NCBI RefSeq assembly: GCF_005670685.2
Contig: NZ_CP062008.1
Span: 5,952,001 to 6,016,000, forward strand
DNA length: 64,000 bases
DNA from: Mycolicibacterium mucogenicum DSM 44124
GTDB taxonomy: Bacteria > Actinomycetota > Actinomycetes > Mycobacteriales > Mycobacteriaceae
Direction of reading: 5' to 3'
Both the position numbers and the translations under genes were made by a program. This document shows, in pieces, positions 43,056 through 51,252 of the stretch (the stretch's first letter is position 1; every line of letters begins with the position of its first letter). Below the pieces are notes generated by a model. That model made no database searches, was not told the origin of the DNA, and worked only from the letters and a program-made list of their open reading frames with translations.

Positions 43056-43853
43056 ATGCAGGACTTCCCGGAGACCACCGGCCTTCGGCGCCCGTTCTCG
43101 CGTCGTGACGCGCTGCGCTATGCCGGCGCAGCGTCGGCACTGGCTGGGCTGAGTGCGGCAGGTCTCGGCCTGCCGACGGCTGCGGCAGCCGCGCCCACGC
43201 TGATCGACTTCGCCATGAAGCAGATTCCGGCGCAAGACATCCGGGCCGCCGGGCACGCCGGCGTCGTCAATTACGTCTCGACATCGCGCCCCGGCTCGAC
43301 GATGGGCGCGAAGCCGATCACGCTGCCCTATGCCCGTTCACTGGCCGCTGCGGGGCTCGCGATCGTGAGCAACTACCAGTACGGCAAGCCCGGCGGGACC
43401 GCGCCGTCCGATTTCACGCGCGGTTACGCAGGCGGCGTCGCCGATGCACGCACCGCCTGGCAACTGCACACCGCGGCGGGCGGCGGCCAGAGCGCACCGA
43501 TCTTCTTCTCCGTCGACGACGACATCAACCGCGAAACGTGGAACAACGTTGCGCTGCCTTGGTTTCGCGGCATCAACTCGGTACTCGGCCCGCAGCGCAC
43601 CGGCGTCTACGGCGGCATCAACACCTGCCAGTGGGCCGCGGCCGACGGTGTCATCGGGCGCTCGACCACGCCCGGCAAGGTGTGGGCGTGGCAGACTCGA
43701 TCCTGGTCGGGCGGCAAGATCTATCCGGCCGCGGTGATGTACCAACGGATCGTCAGCACCGCGTCGAATCCGGGTCCGGTGGTCGGTGGTCTCGAGGTCG
43801 ACGTCAGCGACGCCCTGGCCTCCGACGTCGGGCAGTGGAACCTGCATCCGTGA
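43056..43853 (+). CDS. Tat-exported DUF1906 glycoside-hydrolase-like protein (Rv2525c-like)
   Basis: 265 aa. The signal contains the twin-arginine motif SRRDALR followed by an Ala-rich hydrophobic stretch ending AAAAAP (about residue 47). The mature domain has the DUF1906 TIM-barrel-like elements: LIDFAMKQIPAQDIRAAGHAGVVNYVS, IFFSVDDDIN, TGVYGGINTCQWA, WAWQTRSWSGG and GLEVDVSDAL. In M. tuberculosis Rv2525c is a Tat substrate linked to cell-wall remodelling. Followed after 10 bp by a membrane-anchored unknown protein. Confidence 0.85.
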   Translation: MQDFPETTGLRRPFSRRDALRYAGAASALAGLSAAGLGLPTAAAAAPTLIDFAMKQIPAQDIRAAGHAGVVNYVSTSRPGSTMGAKPITLPYARSLAAAGLAIVSNYQYGKPGGTAPSDFTRGYAGGVADARTAWQLHTAAGGGQSAPIFFSVDDDINRETWNNVALPWFRGINSVLGPQRTGVYGGINTCQWAAADGVIGRSTTPGKVWAWQTRSWSGGKIYPAAVMYQRIVSTASNPGPVVGGLEVDVSDALASDVGQWNLHP

Positions 43854-43863
43854 GGACGCGGTC

Positions 43864-44451
43864 GTGACCACAGCCATGGAGATCCATGGCTGGCGCGACC
43901 TCGGATTGATCGTCGGCCTCGCGCTGGTGATCATGATCGGCTCGCTGGTGATCACGCCCCTGTTGGTACGACGCGGGCTCAAGACACCGGCTGGGCTCCG
44001 GCTGATCAACCGGATCAGCGTCCGGGCGGTCCAGCTGGTGAAGCGGCCGATCACCATCATGGTGCTCGACGAGGTCATCGACGTCATCAAGACCGGTCAC
44101 TACACGCGCAACATCTCGGACGCCATCGAAGAGAACTACACCGAGCTGAAAGCCCTTGCGGCCGACAAGATCCGCACAGACGCGGGCATACCCGTCATCA
44201 GCCGTATCCCCGGATACGACAAGGTCGTCGGCCAGGCGAGCGAATCCGTCATGCACGTCCTCATCGCGATGCTCGCCGATCCCCGGATGGACGAGTTCGT
44301 CTCCGACCTACTCCGCAACAATCTCGAACAGATTCAGAATGCGGTCCGCCGCCGCGAGCATGAGCGCGCCGCGTCGTTCCGGCAGGCCGGCACGCCCGCT
44401 ACCGCGGTCGCAGATGCAGCCACGTCCCGACGTCCACCCGGTGACATTTGA
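43864..44451 (+). CDS. Uncharacterised membrane-anchored protein
   Basis: 195 aa. One N-terminal hydrophobic helix (DLGLIVGLALVIMIGSLVITPLLV) followed by a soluble helical domain with ISRIPGYDKVVGQASESVMHVLIAMLADPRMDEFVSDLLRNNLEQIQNAVRRRE. No family recognised. The GTG at 43864 with GAGG upstream is chosen; ATG 43876 is the alternative. Probably cotranscribed with the DUF1906 gene. Confidence 0.6.
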   Translation: MTTAMEIHGWRDLGLIVGLALVIMIGSLVITPLLVRRGLKTPAGLRLINRISVRAVQLVKRPITIMVLDEVIDVIKTGHYTRNISDAIEENYTELKALAADKIRTDAGIPVISRIPGYDKVVGQASESVMHVLIAMLADPRMDEFVSDLLRNNLEQIQNAVRRREHERAASFRQAGTPATAVADAATSRRPPGDI

Positions 44452-44457
44452 CTCCCG

Positions 44458-46104
44458 CTACAACTCGGTGACTCGTCCGCCCTCGACGAGCCACGACCGG
44501 TCCAATCGGACGTTCTGCAACATGCGGCGGTCGTGGGTCACCAGAAGCAGTGCGCCGTCGTAGGTTTCGAGCGCCTGCTCGAGCTGCTCGATGGCCGGCA
44601 GGTCGAGATGGTTGGTGGGCTCATCGAGCACCAACACATTCGTCCCGCGCGCCTGCAGTAGCGCCAGGCCTGCCCGCGTTCGCTCACCGGGAGACAACTC
44701 GTCGACGGTGCGTTCCACATGGTCGGCGCGCAGCCCGAACTTCGCGAGCAAGGTGCGCACGTCCGCGGTCGTCCAGGACGGCACGAATTGCTCGAAGCGA
44801 TCGACGAGCCGGCTGTCACCGGTGAAATCGGCACGTGCCTGGTCGATCTCACCGACGGCGACGTTCGTGCCCAGACTCGCGCGGCCCTCGTCCGGCTGCT
44901 GCCGACCGAGCAGGAGCCGCAGGAGCGTCGACTTTCCCGCGCCGTTGGGGCCGGTGATGCCGATCCGCTCGCCGGCATCGACCTGCAACGACACGGGACC
45001 CAGGACGAAGTCTCCTTGTCGCACAACGGCATTGTCGAGCGTCGCGACAACCGCACTCGACCGCGGTGCCGCACCGATGGTGAACTGGAGCGTCCACTCC
45101 TTGCGGGGCTCCTCCACTTCTTCGAGACGGGCGATCCGGCTCTCCATCTGCCGGACCTTCTGCGCCTGCTTCTCGCTGGACTCGGTCTGTGCGGTGCGCC
45201 GGTTCTTGTCGTTGTCGGGTGCCTTGCGCATCGCGTTGCGCACACCTTGGCTCGACCACTCTCGCTGCGTGCGTGCGCGCGCCACGAGATCGGCCTTCTT
45301 CTCGGCGAACTCGTCGTACTGTTCACGGCGATGCCGCCGCGCGACCTCACGTTCTTCCAGATAGCTCTCGTAACCGCCGCCGTAGACGGTGGTCCGGTTC
45401 TGCGCCAGATCGAGTTCGACAACGCGGGTTACGGTGCGCGCCAGGAACTCTCGGTCGTGGCTGACCAGCACCACACCGCCGCGGAGGTTGCCGACGATCT
45501 CTTCCAGCCGCGCCAGTCCGTCAAGGTCGAGGTCGTTGGTCGGCTCGTCGAGCAGGACGATGTCGAAACGCGACAGCATCAGCGCCGCCAACCCCACGCG
45601 CGCGGCCTGGCCACCCGACAGCGCCGTCATCAGCGTCGACTCCGGCCGCACCGCGTCGGAATCGAGCCCCAGGTCGGCCAATACCGCCGGCAGTCGTTCC
45701 TCCAGATCCGCCGCACCCGTCGCGAGCCAGTGATCCAGCGCAGCGGAGTAGGCATCGGCGTCCGCAGTCGAATCGGCCAGTGCCTCGGCCGCGGCGTCCA
45801 TCGCCCGGGTCGCGGCCGCACATCCGGTCCGACGCGCGACGTACGTGGCGACCGTCTCCCCCGGCACCCGCTCGTGCTCCTGCGGCAGCCAGCCCACGAA
45901 CGCGTCGGCCGGCGCCAGGTTGACCACGCCGTCAAGCGGTGCGAGTTCGCCCGCCAGGATCCGCAGCAGTGTGCTCTTGCCGGCCCCGTTGGAGCCGACG
46001 ACGCCGATCACGTCACCGGGCGCCACCGTCACGTCGAGCCGCTCGAAGAGTGTGCGGTGGGCGAATCCGCCGGCGAGGTTGGTCGTGACGAGCGTCGCGG
46101 TCAT
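44458..46104 (-). CDS. ABC-F family ATPase (ribosome-associated, Rv1473-like)
   Basis: 548-aa soluble protein with two ABC domains and no membrane segments. Walker A motifs GSNGAGKST (about residue 36) and GPNGAGKST (about 385), signatures LSGGQAAR and LSPGERTRAG, Walker B LLDEPTNDLDL and VLDEPTNHLDL, and a charged inter-domain linker (residues about 240-320). ABC-F proteins act on the ribosome, in antibiotic protection or translation control. This one is most like the actinobacterial macrolide-type group. Confidence 0.9.
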   Translation of the reverse strand: MTATLVTTNLAGGFAHRTLFERLDVTVAPGDVIGVVGSNGAGKSTLLRILAGELAPLDGVVNLAPADAFVGWLPQEHERVPGETVATYVARRTGCAAATRAMDAAAEALADSTADADAYSAALDHWLATGAADLEERLPAVLADLGLDSDAVRPESTLMTALSGGQAARVGLAALMLSRFDIVLLDEPTNDLDLDGLARLEEIVGNLRGGVVLVSHDREFLARTVTRVVELDLAQNRTTVYGGGYESYLEEREVARRHRREQYDEFAEKKADLVARARTQREWSSQGVRNAMRKAPDNDKNRRTAQTESSEKQAQKVRQMESRIARLEEVEEPRKEWTLQFTIGAAPRSSAVVATLDNAVVRQGDFVLGPVSLQVDAGERIGITGPNGAGKSTLLRLLLGRQQPDEGRASLGTNVAVGEIDQARADFTGDSRLVDRFEQFVPSWTTADVRTLLAKFGLRADHVERTVDELSPGERTRAGLALLQARGTNVLVLDEPTNHLDLPAIEQLEQALETYDGALLLVTHDRRMLQNVRLDRSWLVEGGRVTEL

Positions 46105-46152
46105 GGCCCAATCGTCGCATCACCGCAGCAGCTCGACTCCGCGCGGAGGCAC

Positions 46153-46590
46153 CTACGCCGTGATGCGCATTTCCTGACCTGGATGCGAGCTCAGGGTGAC
46201 GACGACCGTGCCGCTACCCGTCGCGAAGTTCTTGTTCGCGTAGCCGATGAACCCGTAGTGCCCGTCGATCGTCGAAACCGCGGAGATATCGCCTCGCCCG
46301 GAGGCGCCGGTGTCGAGATTGCGCCAGGCGGCCGTCACCGTCAGGGAGCAGGAGCCGTCGTAGATGCCGGCGTCGTAGCGGATCGAGACTCCGATGCCGT
46401 GCCCGACGGCATCACCGATCTGGACCGGCGTCTGCTGCGCATCGGCGCTCACGGTGCCGCCACACGTCGAGGACGCGACCACGGGAACCGCAGCGAGCTG
46501 TCCGAACGCATCGGCATGGGCCGCGGCCACCGACAACCATGGCGCAGCGAGTGCGACGACGATCGGACCAGCAGCGCGGAACGGGGTCAT
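46153..46590 (-). CDS. Uncharacterised secreted protein, 145 aa
   Basis: Signal peptide MTPFRAAGPIVVALAAPWLSVAAAHA, cut near residue 27. The mature part is beta-rich (SIRYDAGIYDGSCSLTVTAAW, GSGTVVVTLSSHPGQEMRI) with two Cys (about residues 43 and 81) able to form a disulphide. No known family. Single gene. Confidence 0.65.
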   Translation of the reverse strand: MTPFRAAGPIVVALAAPWLSVAAAHADAFGQLAAVPVVASSTCGGTVSADAQQTPVQIGDAVGHGIGVSIRYDAGIYDGSCSLTVTAAWRNLDTGASGRGDISAVSTIDGHYGFIGYANKNFATGSGTVVVTLSSHPGQEMRITA

Positions 46591-46658
46591 GTCAGTGCTA
46601 TCGGCGACGGCGGCGGCTGTGTTAGCGCGGCGGCGGGCATATTTCCTGCACCCCCGGC

Positions 46659-46703
46659 GTTATCAATGTTTGTCTCAATTGTCACATGGGTACCGTTGAT
46701 AAC
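46659..46703. promoter_or_regulatory. 8-bp inverted repeat upstream of the 46774 gene
   Basis: GTTATCAA (46659-46666) and TTGATAAC (46696-46703) are exact inverted copies 29 bp apart in an AT-richer promoter-like stretch. Candidate operator for the 169-aa protein gene downstream. Confidence 0.35.
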
Positions 46704-46704
46704 A

Positions 46705-46723
46705 GCACCCCCAGTGTGGGTGC
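46705..46723 (+). promoter_or_regulatory. Short hairpin in the presumed 5' leader of the 46774 gene
   Basis: GCACCC and GGGTGC form a 6-bp stem around a 7-base loop, 50 bp upstream of the start codon. It could be a leader hairpin or part of an operator with the neighbouring repeat. Confidence 0.3.
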
Positions 46724-46773
46724 GTCGGTCGACAGAGAGTCCATACGTAGAAAGAGCCGAATGGGTTATCGCT

Positions 46774-47283
46774 ATGAACACCGTTTTGTACTTCAGCATC
46801 AACGGCGCCGTTTATGAAACCCGCGCCTACACGCCGGCAGACATCACCGATCTGATTCAGGGCCAGCGGCTCCAGTGCCTCACCAGCACGGACCGCCAGT
46901 TCGACTTCTGGTTCAGCCCGACCTCACGCGGGTGCCAGCGCCGCGTCAATCGCAGGGCAACCGAACTGTTGCTGGCGACAACGAGTTTCACCACCAAAAC
47001 TGTTCCGCTGCTGCGTGGGACCATCGTCCTGGCCAGTCATGACGCCGACGGCGATCTCGACGGGCTGAGCTGGCTGCAGCTGGATCAGCTGTCCAAACTC
47101 GATCGCACGCTCACCGCCCGCGACGAGCGAATCCTGAACCGCCGCATCATGCGTGAAGAGCGCCGCCTGCGCGGCGACACGGCCGCCAAATCGCGTCGCG
47201 CTGCTTCTGTCCCAACGGCGCCGTCGGCCACGAAGGCTCAAACGGGCCTGCGGTGGACGGGTTTCGCGGCACCGGCGCAGTAA
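46774..47283 (+). CDS. Uncharacterised protein, 169 aa
   Basis: Starts MNTVLYFSINGAVYETRAYTPADITDLI. The first half is a compact mixed alpha/beta domain; the second is basic and helical (SKLDRTLTARDERILNRRIMREERRLRGD) with an Ala/Ser/Thr-rich tail. No signal peptide or known family. The open frame continues far upstream but only as the antisense shadow of the ABC-F gene; the ATG at 46774 follows the promoter-like region. No clear ribosome-binding site. Confidence 0.55.
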   Translation: MNTVLYFSINGAVYETRAYTPADITDLIQGQRLQCLTSTDRQFDFWFSPTSRGCQRRVNRRATELLLATTSFTTKTVPLLRGTIVLASHDADGDLDGLSWLQLDQLSKLDRTLTARDERILNRRIMREERRLRGDTAAKSRRAASVPTAPSATKAQTGLRWTGFAAPAQ

Positions 47284-47293
47284 TTGGCGTCCT

Positions 47294-47692
47294 CTAACTC
47301 GGCGGCGCGAAGAACTCCAACGCGATGCCGTCCGGGTCGCGGAAGCTGACGCCGGAACCGTAGTGCGCGTCGACGATGCCGCCGTGCGTGATGCCCAGTT
47401 CGTCGAGGTACCGAGCGCGCTTCTCTAGCTCGTCGCGGTCGGCACAACCGAACGCCACGTGGTCCAGTCCGACTTTGTATTCGCTGAACGGTTCTGCCGG
47501 TGCGGTTTTTGCGTGCTGGTGCAGGCCGAACAACGTGCCGGTGCCGAGCGCGAAGACCGCATGACGGAATCCCGTGTCGGTGTCTTCGTCGAGCACTGGT
47601 TCGGTGCCGAACAGTGCGCGGTACCACGGGACGCTCACCGCGAGATCGCGAACGGTGACCGCAACATGGGTAAGCGGTGCGGATGGTGTCAT
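47294..47692 (-). CDS. VOC family protein (glyoxalase/dioxygenase-like)
   Basis: 132 aa with the beta-alpha-beta-beta-beta VOC modules: LTHVAVTVRDLAVSVPWYRALFG with the metal His, GLDHVAFGCADRDEL with the second His, and FRDPDGIALEFFAPP with the metal Glu. Metal-dependent lyase, isomerase or dioxygenase; substrate unknown. It follows the methyltransferase gene by 17 bp on the same strand, so it is probably cotranscribed and controlled by the HxlR regulator. Confidence 0.82.
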   Translation of the reverse strand: MTPSAPLTHVAVTVRDLAVSVPWYRALFGTEPVLDEDTDTGFRHAVFALGTGTLFGLHQHAKTAPAEPFSEYKVGLDHVAFGCADRDELEKRARYLDELGITHGGIVDAHYGSGVSFRDPDGIALEFFAPPS

Positions 47693-47709
47693 GTTGATTC
47701 CTTGTCTTC

Positions 47710-48546
47710 TCAGCGCTTTCGCGCGGTGATGAGCAGGTACTCCCAATCCATCACCGCGGTGGTGTCGCCGCGGTTGAATTTCCGGGTCAGAGCGATGAGG
47801 TCGTCGTCAAGCGCTGCCGTGCGCTCGGGATCGTCGGCGACATTGCGGTATACCGAGATCGTCGGCCCGTACCGGACCTTGAAGTAGTCGAGAAAGTCCT
47901 CGGGCCTTGCGAATTGATCAATGGTGACGGTCTGCCGGCGGACGTCCAGGTCCGTCACGCGGTCACCGAACAACGCACGCACGTGATCCTCGTTGCCCCA
48001 CAACGGTGGCGGCTGGGCTCCCGGCGGGGGCGGCGGTGCGTACGGCTTCATGGTGGCGAACAGCTGGCCGATGAACCCTTCCGGCGTCCAGTTGAGCAGG
48101 CCGATGGTGCCGCCGGGGCGGCACACGCGCACCAGTTCATCAGCGCCGGCCTGATGATGCGGCGCGAACATCACGCCGAGACAGGACATGACGACGTCGA
48201 ACTCGTTGTCGCCGAACGGAAGTGCCTCGGCATCGGCCTGTTGCCACGTCAGCGCCAGACCGTCACGCTCGGCGGATTCCCTTCCGGCGTCGAGTAGTTC
48301 GGGTGTCAGGTCGGACGCGACGACGTCGGCACCCGCGCGGGCGGCGGGAATAGCGGCGTTGCCGGACCCCGCGGCGACATCGAGCACCCGGTCCCCCTGT
48401 CCTATTTCACACGCGGTGACGAGCGTTGGACCGAGGCTGGAAATGACGTTGGTCGCCAGGGCCGGGTAGTCCCCCAGTGCCCACATGGCACGGTGCCGCT
48501 CCTTGAGCGCACGGTCCTCGTCGGTCGACGAAGCTGCAGTGGTCAT
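47710..48546 (-). CDS. Class I SAM-dependent methyltransferase (copy 2)
   Basis: 278 aa, a clear paralogue of the 27675-28523 product along the entire length: VLDVAAGSGNAAIPAARAG, SDLTPELLDAGR, DAEALPFGDNEFDVVMSCLGVMFAPHHQ, VRVCRPGGTIGLLNWTPEGFIGQLFATMKPY. It differs by a Pro-rich PPPPPGAQPPPLWG segment. ATG 48546. Divergent from an HxlR/SCP2 regulator 105 bp away. Confidence 0.85.
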   Translation of the reverse strand: MTTAASSTDEDRALKERHRAMWALGDYPALATNVISSLGPTLVTACEIGQGDRVLDVAAGSGNAAIPAARAGADVVASDLTPELLDAGRESAERDGLALTWQQADAEALPFGDNEFDVVMSCLGVMFAPHHQAGADELVRVCRPGGTIGLLNWTPEGFIGQLFATMKPYAPPPPPGAQPPPLWGNEDHVRALFGDRVTDLDVRRQTVTIDQFARPEDFLDYFKVRYGPTISVYRNVADDPERTAALDDDLIALTRKFNRGDTTAVMDWEYLLITARKR

Positions 48547-48651
48547 GTCGGCTCCTTCCACGATGGCGTACCGATGACGCTACGAGCATGTCGGCGCTGC
48601 GCCTAGTACAAGATCTGGACTGCTCCGAGCGGCGGCTCGTACGCTGAGCCG

Positions 48652-49338
48652 ATGGGTGCGTCGTACCACCAGTTCTGTCCCGTGGCGAAAGCAATGGAAT
48701 TGCTCGACGAGCGGTGGACCATGCTGATCGTCCGCGAACTCGCTTGTGGCAGTGAGCGTTTCAACGATCTCCGGCGCGGCGTCCCGCAGATGTCCCCAAC
48801 CTTGCTGTCCAAGCGGCTGCAGCAGCTGGCGCGGGCAGGTGTCGTGGAGCGGCGCGCGGGCGGCACCGACGTCCGCTACGTACTCACCGAGGCGGGGCGC
48901 GAACTGTGGCCCATTGTCGAGGCCGTCGGCACGTGGGGCATCCGGTGGATCGGCGAACTCGGCGACGAGGACCTCGATCCCAAGCTGCTGTTGTGGGATA
49001 TGCACCGCAACGTCAACCACGGTGCGGTTCCCGACGGGCGCGCGGTGGTCCACTTCCGCTTTCCCGACGTCGAGTCGCGCGCGAGTCGATGGTGGCTGGT
49101 GATCACACCCGACGAGGCGGACGTCTGCGACAGCGACCCGGGCCAGCCCGTCACCGCGACCGTCACCGCCAACCTGCGCACCATGACCGGGATCTGGCGC
49201 GGTGACCTGTCGTGGACCGACGCGCTGCGCGGCGACGCGCTCGCCATCGATGCACCCAGTTCGGTGCGACGGGCCATGCCGACGTGGTTCGCGTTGTCGG
49301 GGTTCGCCGGGGTGGCGCGACCGCAGCCTCTGGGTTGA
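48652..49338 (+). CDS. HxlR-family regulator with C-terminal SCP2-like domain
   Basis: 228 aa. N-terminal HxlR winged helix (residues 1-95): CPVAKAMELLDERWTMLIVRELACGSERFNDLRRGVPQMSPTLLSKRLQQLARAGVVERR, with Cys9 as in redox- or ligand-sensing members. The C-terminal 100 residues (VHFRFPDV, WWLVITPDEADVCDSDPG, GDLSWTDALRGDALAID) look like a sterol-carrier (SCP2) lipid-binding fold. It likely senses a hydrophobic compound and controls the divergent methyltransferase-VOC pair. Confidence 0.82.
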   Translation: MGASYHQFCPVAKAMELLDERWTMLIVRELACGSERFNDLRRGVPQMSPTLLSKRLQQLARAGVVERRAGGTDVRYVLTEAGRELWPIVEAVGTWGIRWIGELGDEDLDPKLLLWDMHRNVNHGAVPDGRAVVHFRFPDVESRASRWWLVITPDEADVCDSDPGQPVTATVTANLRTMTGIWRGDLSWTDALRGDALAIDAPSSVRRAMPTWFALSGFAGVARPQPLG

Positions 49339-49490
49339 CCCATCCGCTCGGGTCATGGCGCCGAATCCACTCTTGAGGTCATTCATGGTCGAGGGAGGCG
49401 TCGGATGTGTTGGACTGCGCGAAGGACAGAACCATCCTTGGCTTCTTTCCTGGCTTCTCCCATGCAGCGGCACTCACCAACGGCAGGGCG

Positions 49491-51083
49491 ATGATGCGAA
49501 TTCTGACCTGGGCTGCGGCTGCGTTGATCGCGGGTGCCGCACTCGGTTTCGCGCCCGCGACGGCGCGCGCCGACACGGCGCCGTCGGACACGACCAATAC
49601 ACACAAGTTGGAGCACGCCGCGGTGGGCAACCAAACTCAGTCCGGCCGGAATGCACCCGCCGGCGCGAACGCGAAGCATGAACGGCGCCCGCGCGGCTCG
49701 TCCGTCGAATCTGCCAAGCGGCCGGAATCGAAGACCGCAGACCGGAAGGCTGCCTCAACAGCTCCCGTCGCTGTCGAAGCAGTGCCGACGCCCGCCGACG
49801 TCTCCGGGTCTGGCAGGAAAGTCATCATGCGCCCGGCCAAGCTTCCGGCCAGGAGCATGCCGCGGACTCCTGTCGAGGCAGAGCGCTCCGCCAAAGACTC
49901 GCCGACCTCCATATCCGCGAACACCACCAGAACTGCCGTGCCGACCGCACAGCCGGGGTCGAACCTGGCGCTGGTCTCTGCGATCTCTAACACCAGACCG
50001 ACCGCGAAGGTCGACGCGACGGCGGCCACCACCCCGGCCCGCGCACCGACGCTGCTCGGTGTCGTCACCGGCCTGGTCTTCGGCGCATTCACCCAACTGG
50101 AGCGGCTGATCACCGGGCCGCCGACCGTTCCACCCGGAAGCTCCGTCACCGTGCGCAGCTCGACCTTGCAGCTCGCAGCCGGCATCGTCGTACCGGCAGA
50201 TTGGTACTACCCGGCCGGTAAGCAGCCCGAGCGGATGGTCCTGCTGCAGCACGGCTTCTTCGCGATCGGTGCGATGTACAGCGACACCGCGGCCAAGCTG
50301 GCCGAGGCCACGGACAGCGTCGTGGTGGTTCCGACACTGACTTCCAATCCGTTCGCCGACGGCGGGCTGTGGGTCAACGGCGTGGGCATGCAGCAGGCGA
50401 TCGCCCAATTGTTCGTCGGGGACCGCACGGCGCTGACATCCAGCGCGATCGCCGCCGGCTATGCCAGGCAGTACGGACTTGTCGCCGGCGATGCGACCCT
50501 GCCGACGCAGTTTGCGCTTGCCGGCCATTCCGCCGGCGGCGCACTGGTAGCCGGCGCCGCCGGCTACTTGGCGAATAACCGCGCCGCCGACGATCTCGTC
50601 GGCGTGTTGATGTTGGACGCCGTCACAACCGCCGACCAACTGTCGAGTGCACTCACCAAACTGGATGCCTATCAGCAACAGTCGGGCCGCTACATCCCGG
50701 TGCGGGAAATCGGGTCACCGCCCAATCTGTGGAACTTCATCAGCAATGTCAACGCGACGCTGTCCCGGGATCGGCCGGGTCATCTCGCCGGTGTGGTGCT
50801 GTCGGGTGGCGTGCATACCGATTCCATGGGTGGTGGCAGTGCGCTCAGCCAGTTCTTGGTGCATCTGGTCGCCGGCGTTCCGATCAAGCGGAATTCACTG
50901 GCCGTCGGGCAATTGTCCGCGCAGTGGCTCAACGATTGGTTCTCCGGGGAGGCCGGCGCCGACGACGATCTGGTGCCCGGCACCACCGTCACCATTGCGA
51001 CCGCAAATGGGCCGGCCGTCGGCACCGTGATCGGCACTCCGACATCCGTAGCGCCGACCGGAAGCGTCGTGACGGCCTCATGA
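49491..51083 (+). CDS. Exported alpha/beta hydrolase with long disordered N-terminal region
   Basis: 530 aa. Signal peptide (MMRILTWAAAALIAGAALGFAPATARA), then about 170 residues rich in Ala, Pro, Ser, Thr and Arg, a hydrophobic stretch, and an alpha/beta hydrolase domain from about residue 210. Visible: VLLQHGFFAIGAMY (oxyanion region), FALAGHSAGGALVAGAAGYLA with the nucleophile Ser, and a late HTDSMGGG with a possible catalytic His. Resembles secreted lipase/esterase-like proteins of mycobacteria. ATG 49491/49494 is chosen since it opens the signal peptide; a longer start exists at 49407. Confidence 0.78.
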   Translation: MMRILTWAAAALIAGAALGFAPATARADTAPSDTTNTHKLEHAAVGNQTQSGRNAPAGANAKHERRPRGSSVESAKRPESKTADRKAASTAPVAVEAVPTPADVSGSGRKVIMRPAKLPARSMPRTPVEAERSAKDSPTSISANTTRTAVPTAQPGSNLALVSAISNTRPTAKVDATAATTPARAPTLLGVVTGLVFGAFTQLERLITGPPTVPPGSSVTVRSSTLQLAAGIVVPADWYYPAGKQPERMVLLQHGFFAIGAMYSDTAAKLAEATDSVVVVPTLTSNPFADGGLWVNGVGMQQAIAQLFVGDRTALTSSAIAAGYARQYGLVAGDATLPTQFALAGHSAGGALVAGAAGYLANNRAADDLVGVLMLDAVTTADQLSSALTKLDAYQQQSGRYIPVREIGSPPNLWNFISNVNATLSRDRPGHLAGVVLSGGVHTDSMGGGSALSQFLVHLVAGVPIKRNSLAVGQLSAQWLNDWFSGEAGADDDLVPGTTVTIATANGPAVGTVIGTPTSVAPTGSVVTAS

Positions 51084-51252
51084 CGGACCGTGCGCGATAC
51101 CTCGTGGTCCTGGTGGGCGCTGCCGCCCAGGATCGGGCCGCCTCCATGCGGCTGGAGACAAGTCACCGTGTGTCATCGAAACAACCGCTAGTGTGCACAC
51201 GCACAGGTGGCAAACCACACGTGTTGCGGATCAGCGCGCGCGACGAAAGGCG

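Noticed and set aside
44719..47283. Very long plus-strand frame of 854 codons
   Set aside because: Most of it is antisense to the ABC-F gene and has Arg/Pro-biased shadow composition. Only the part from ATG 46774 looks like protein.
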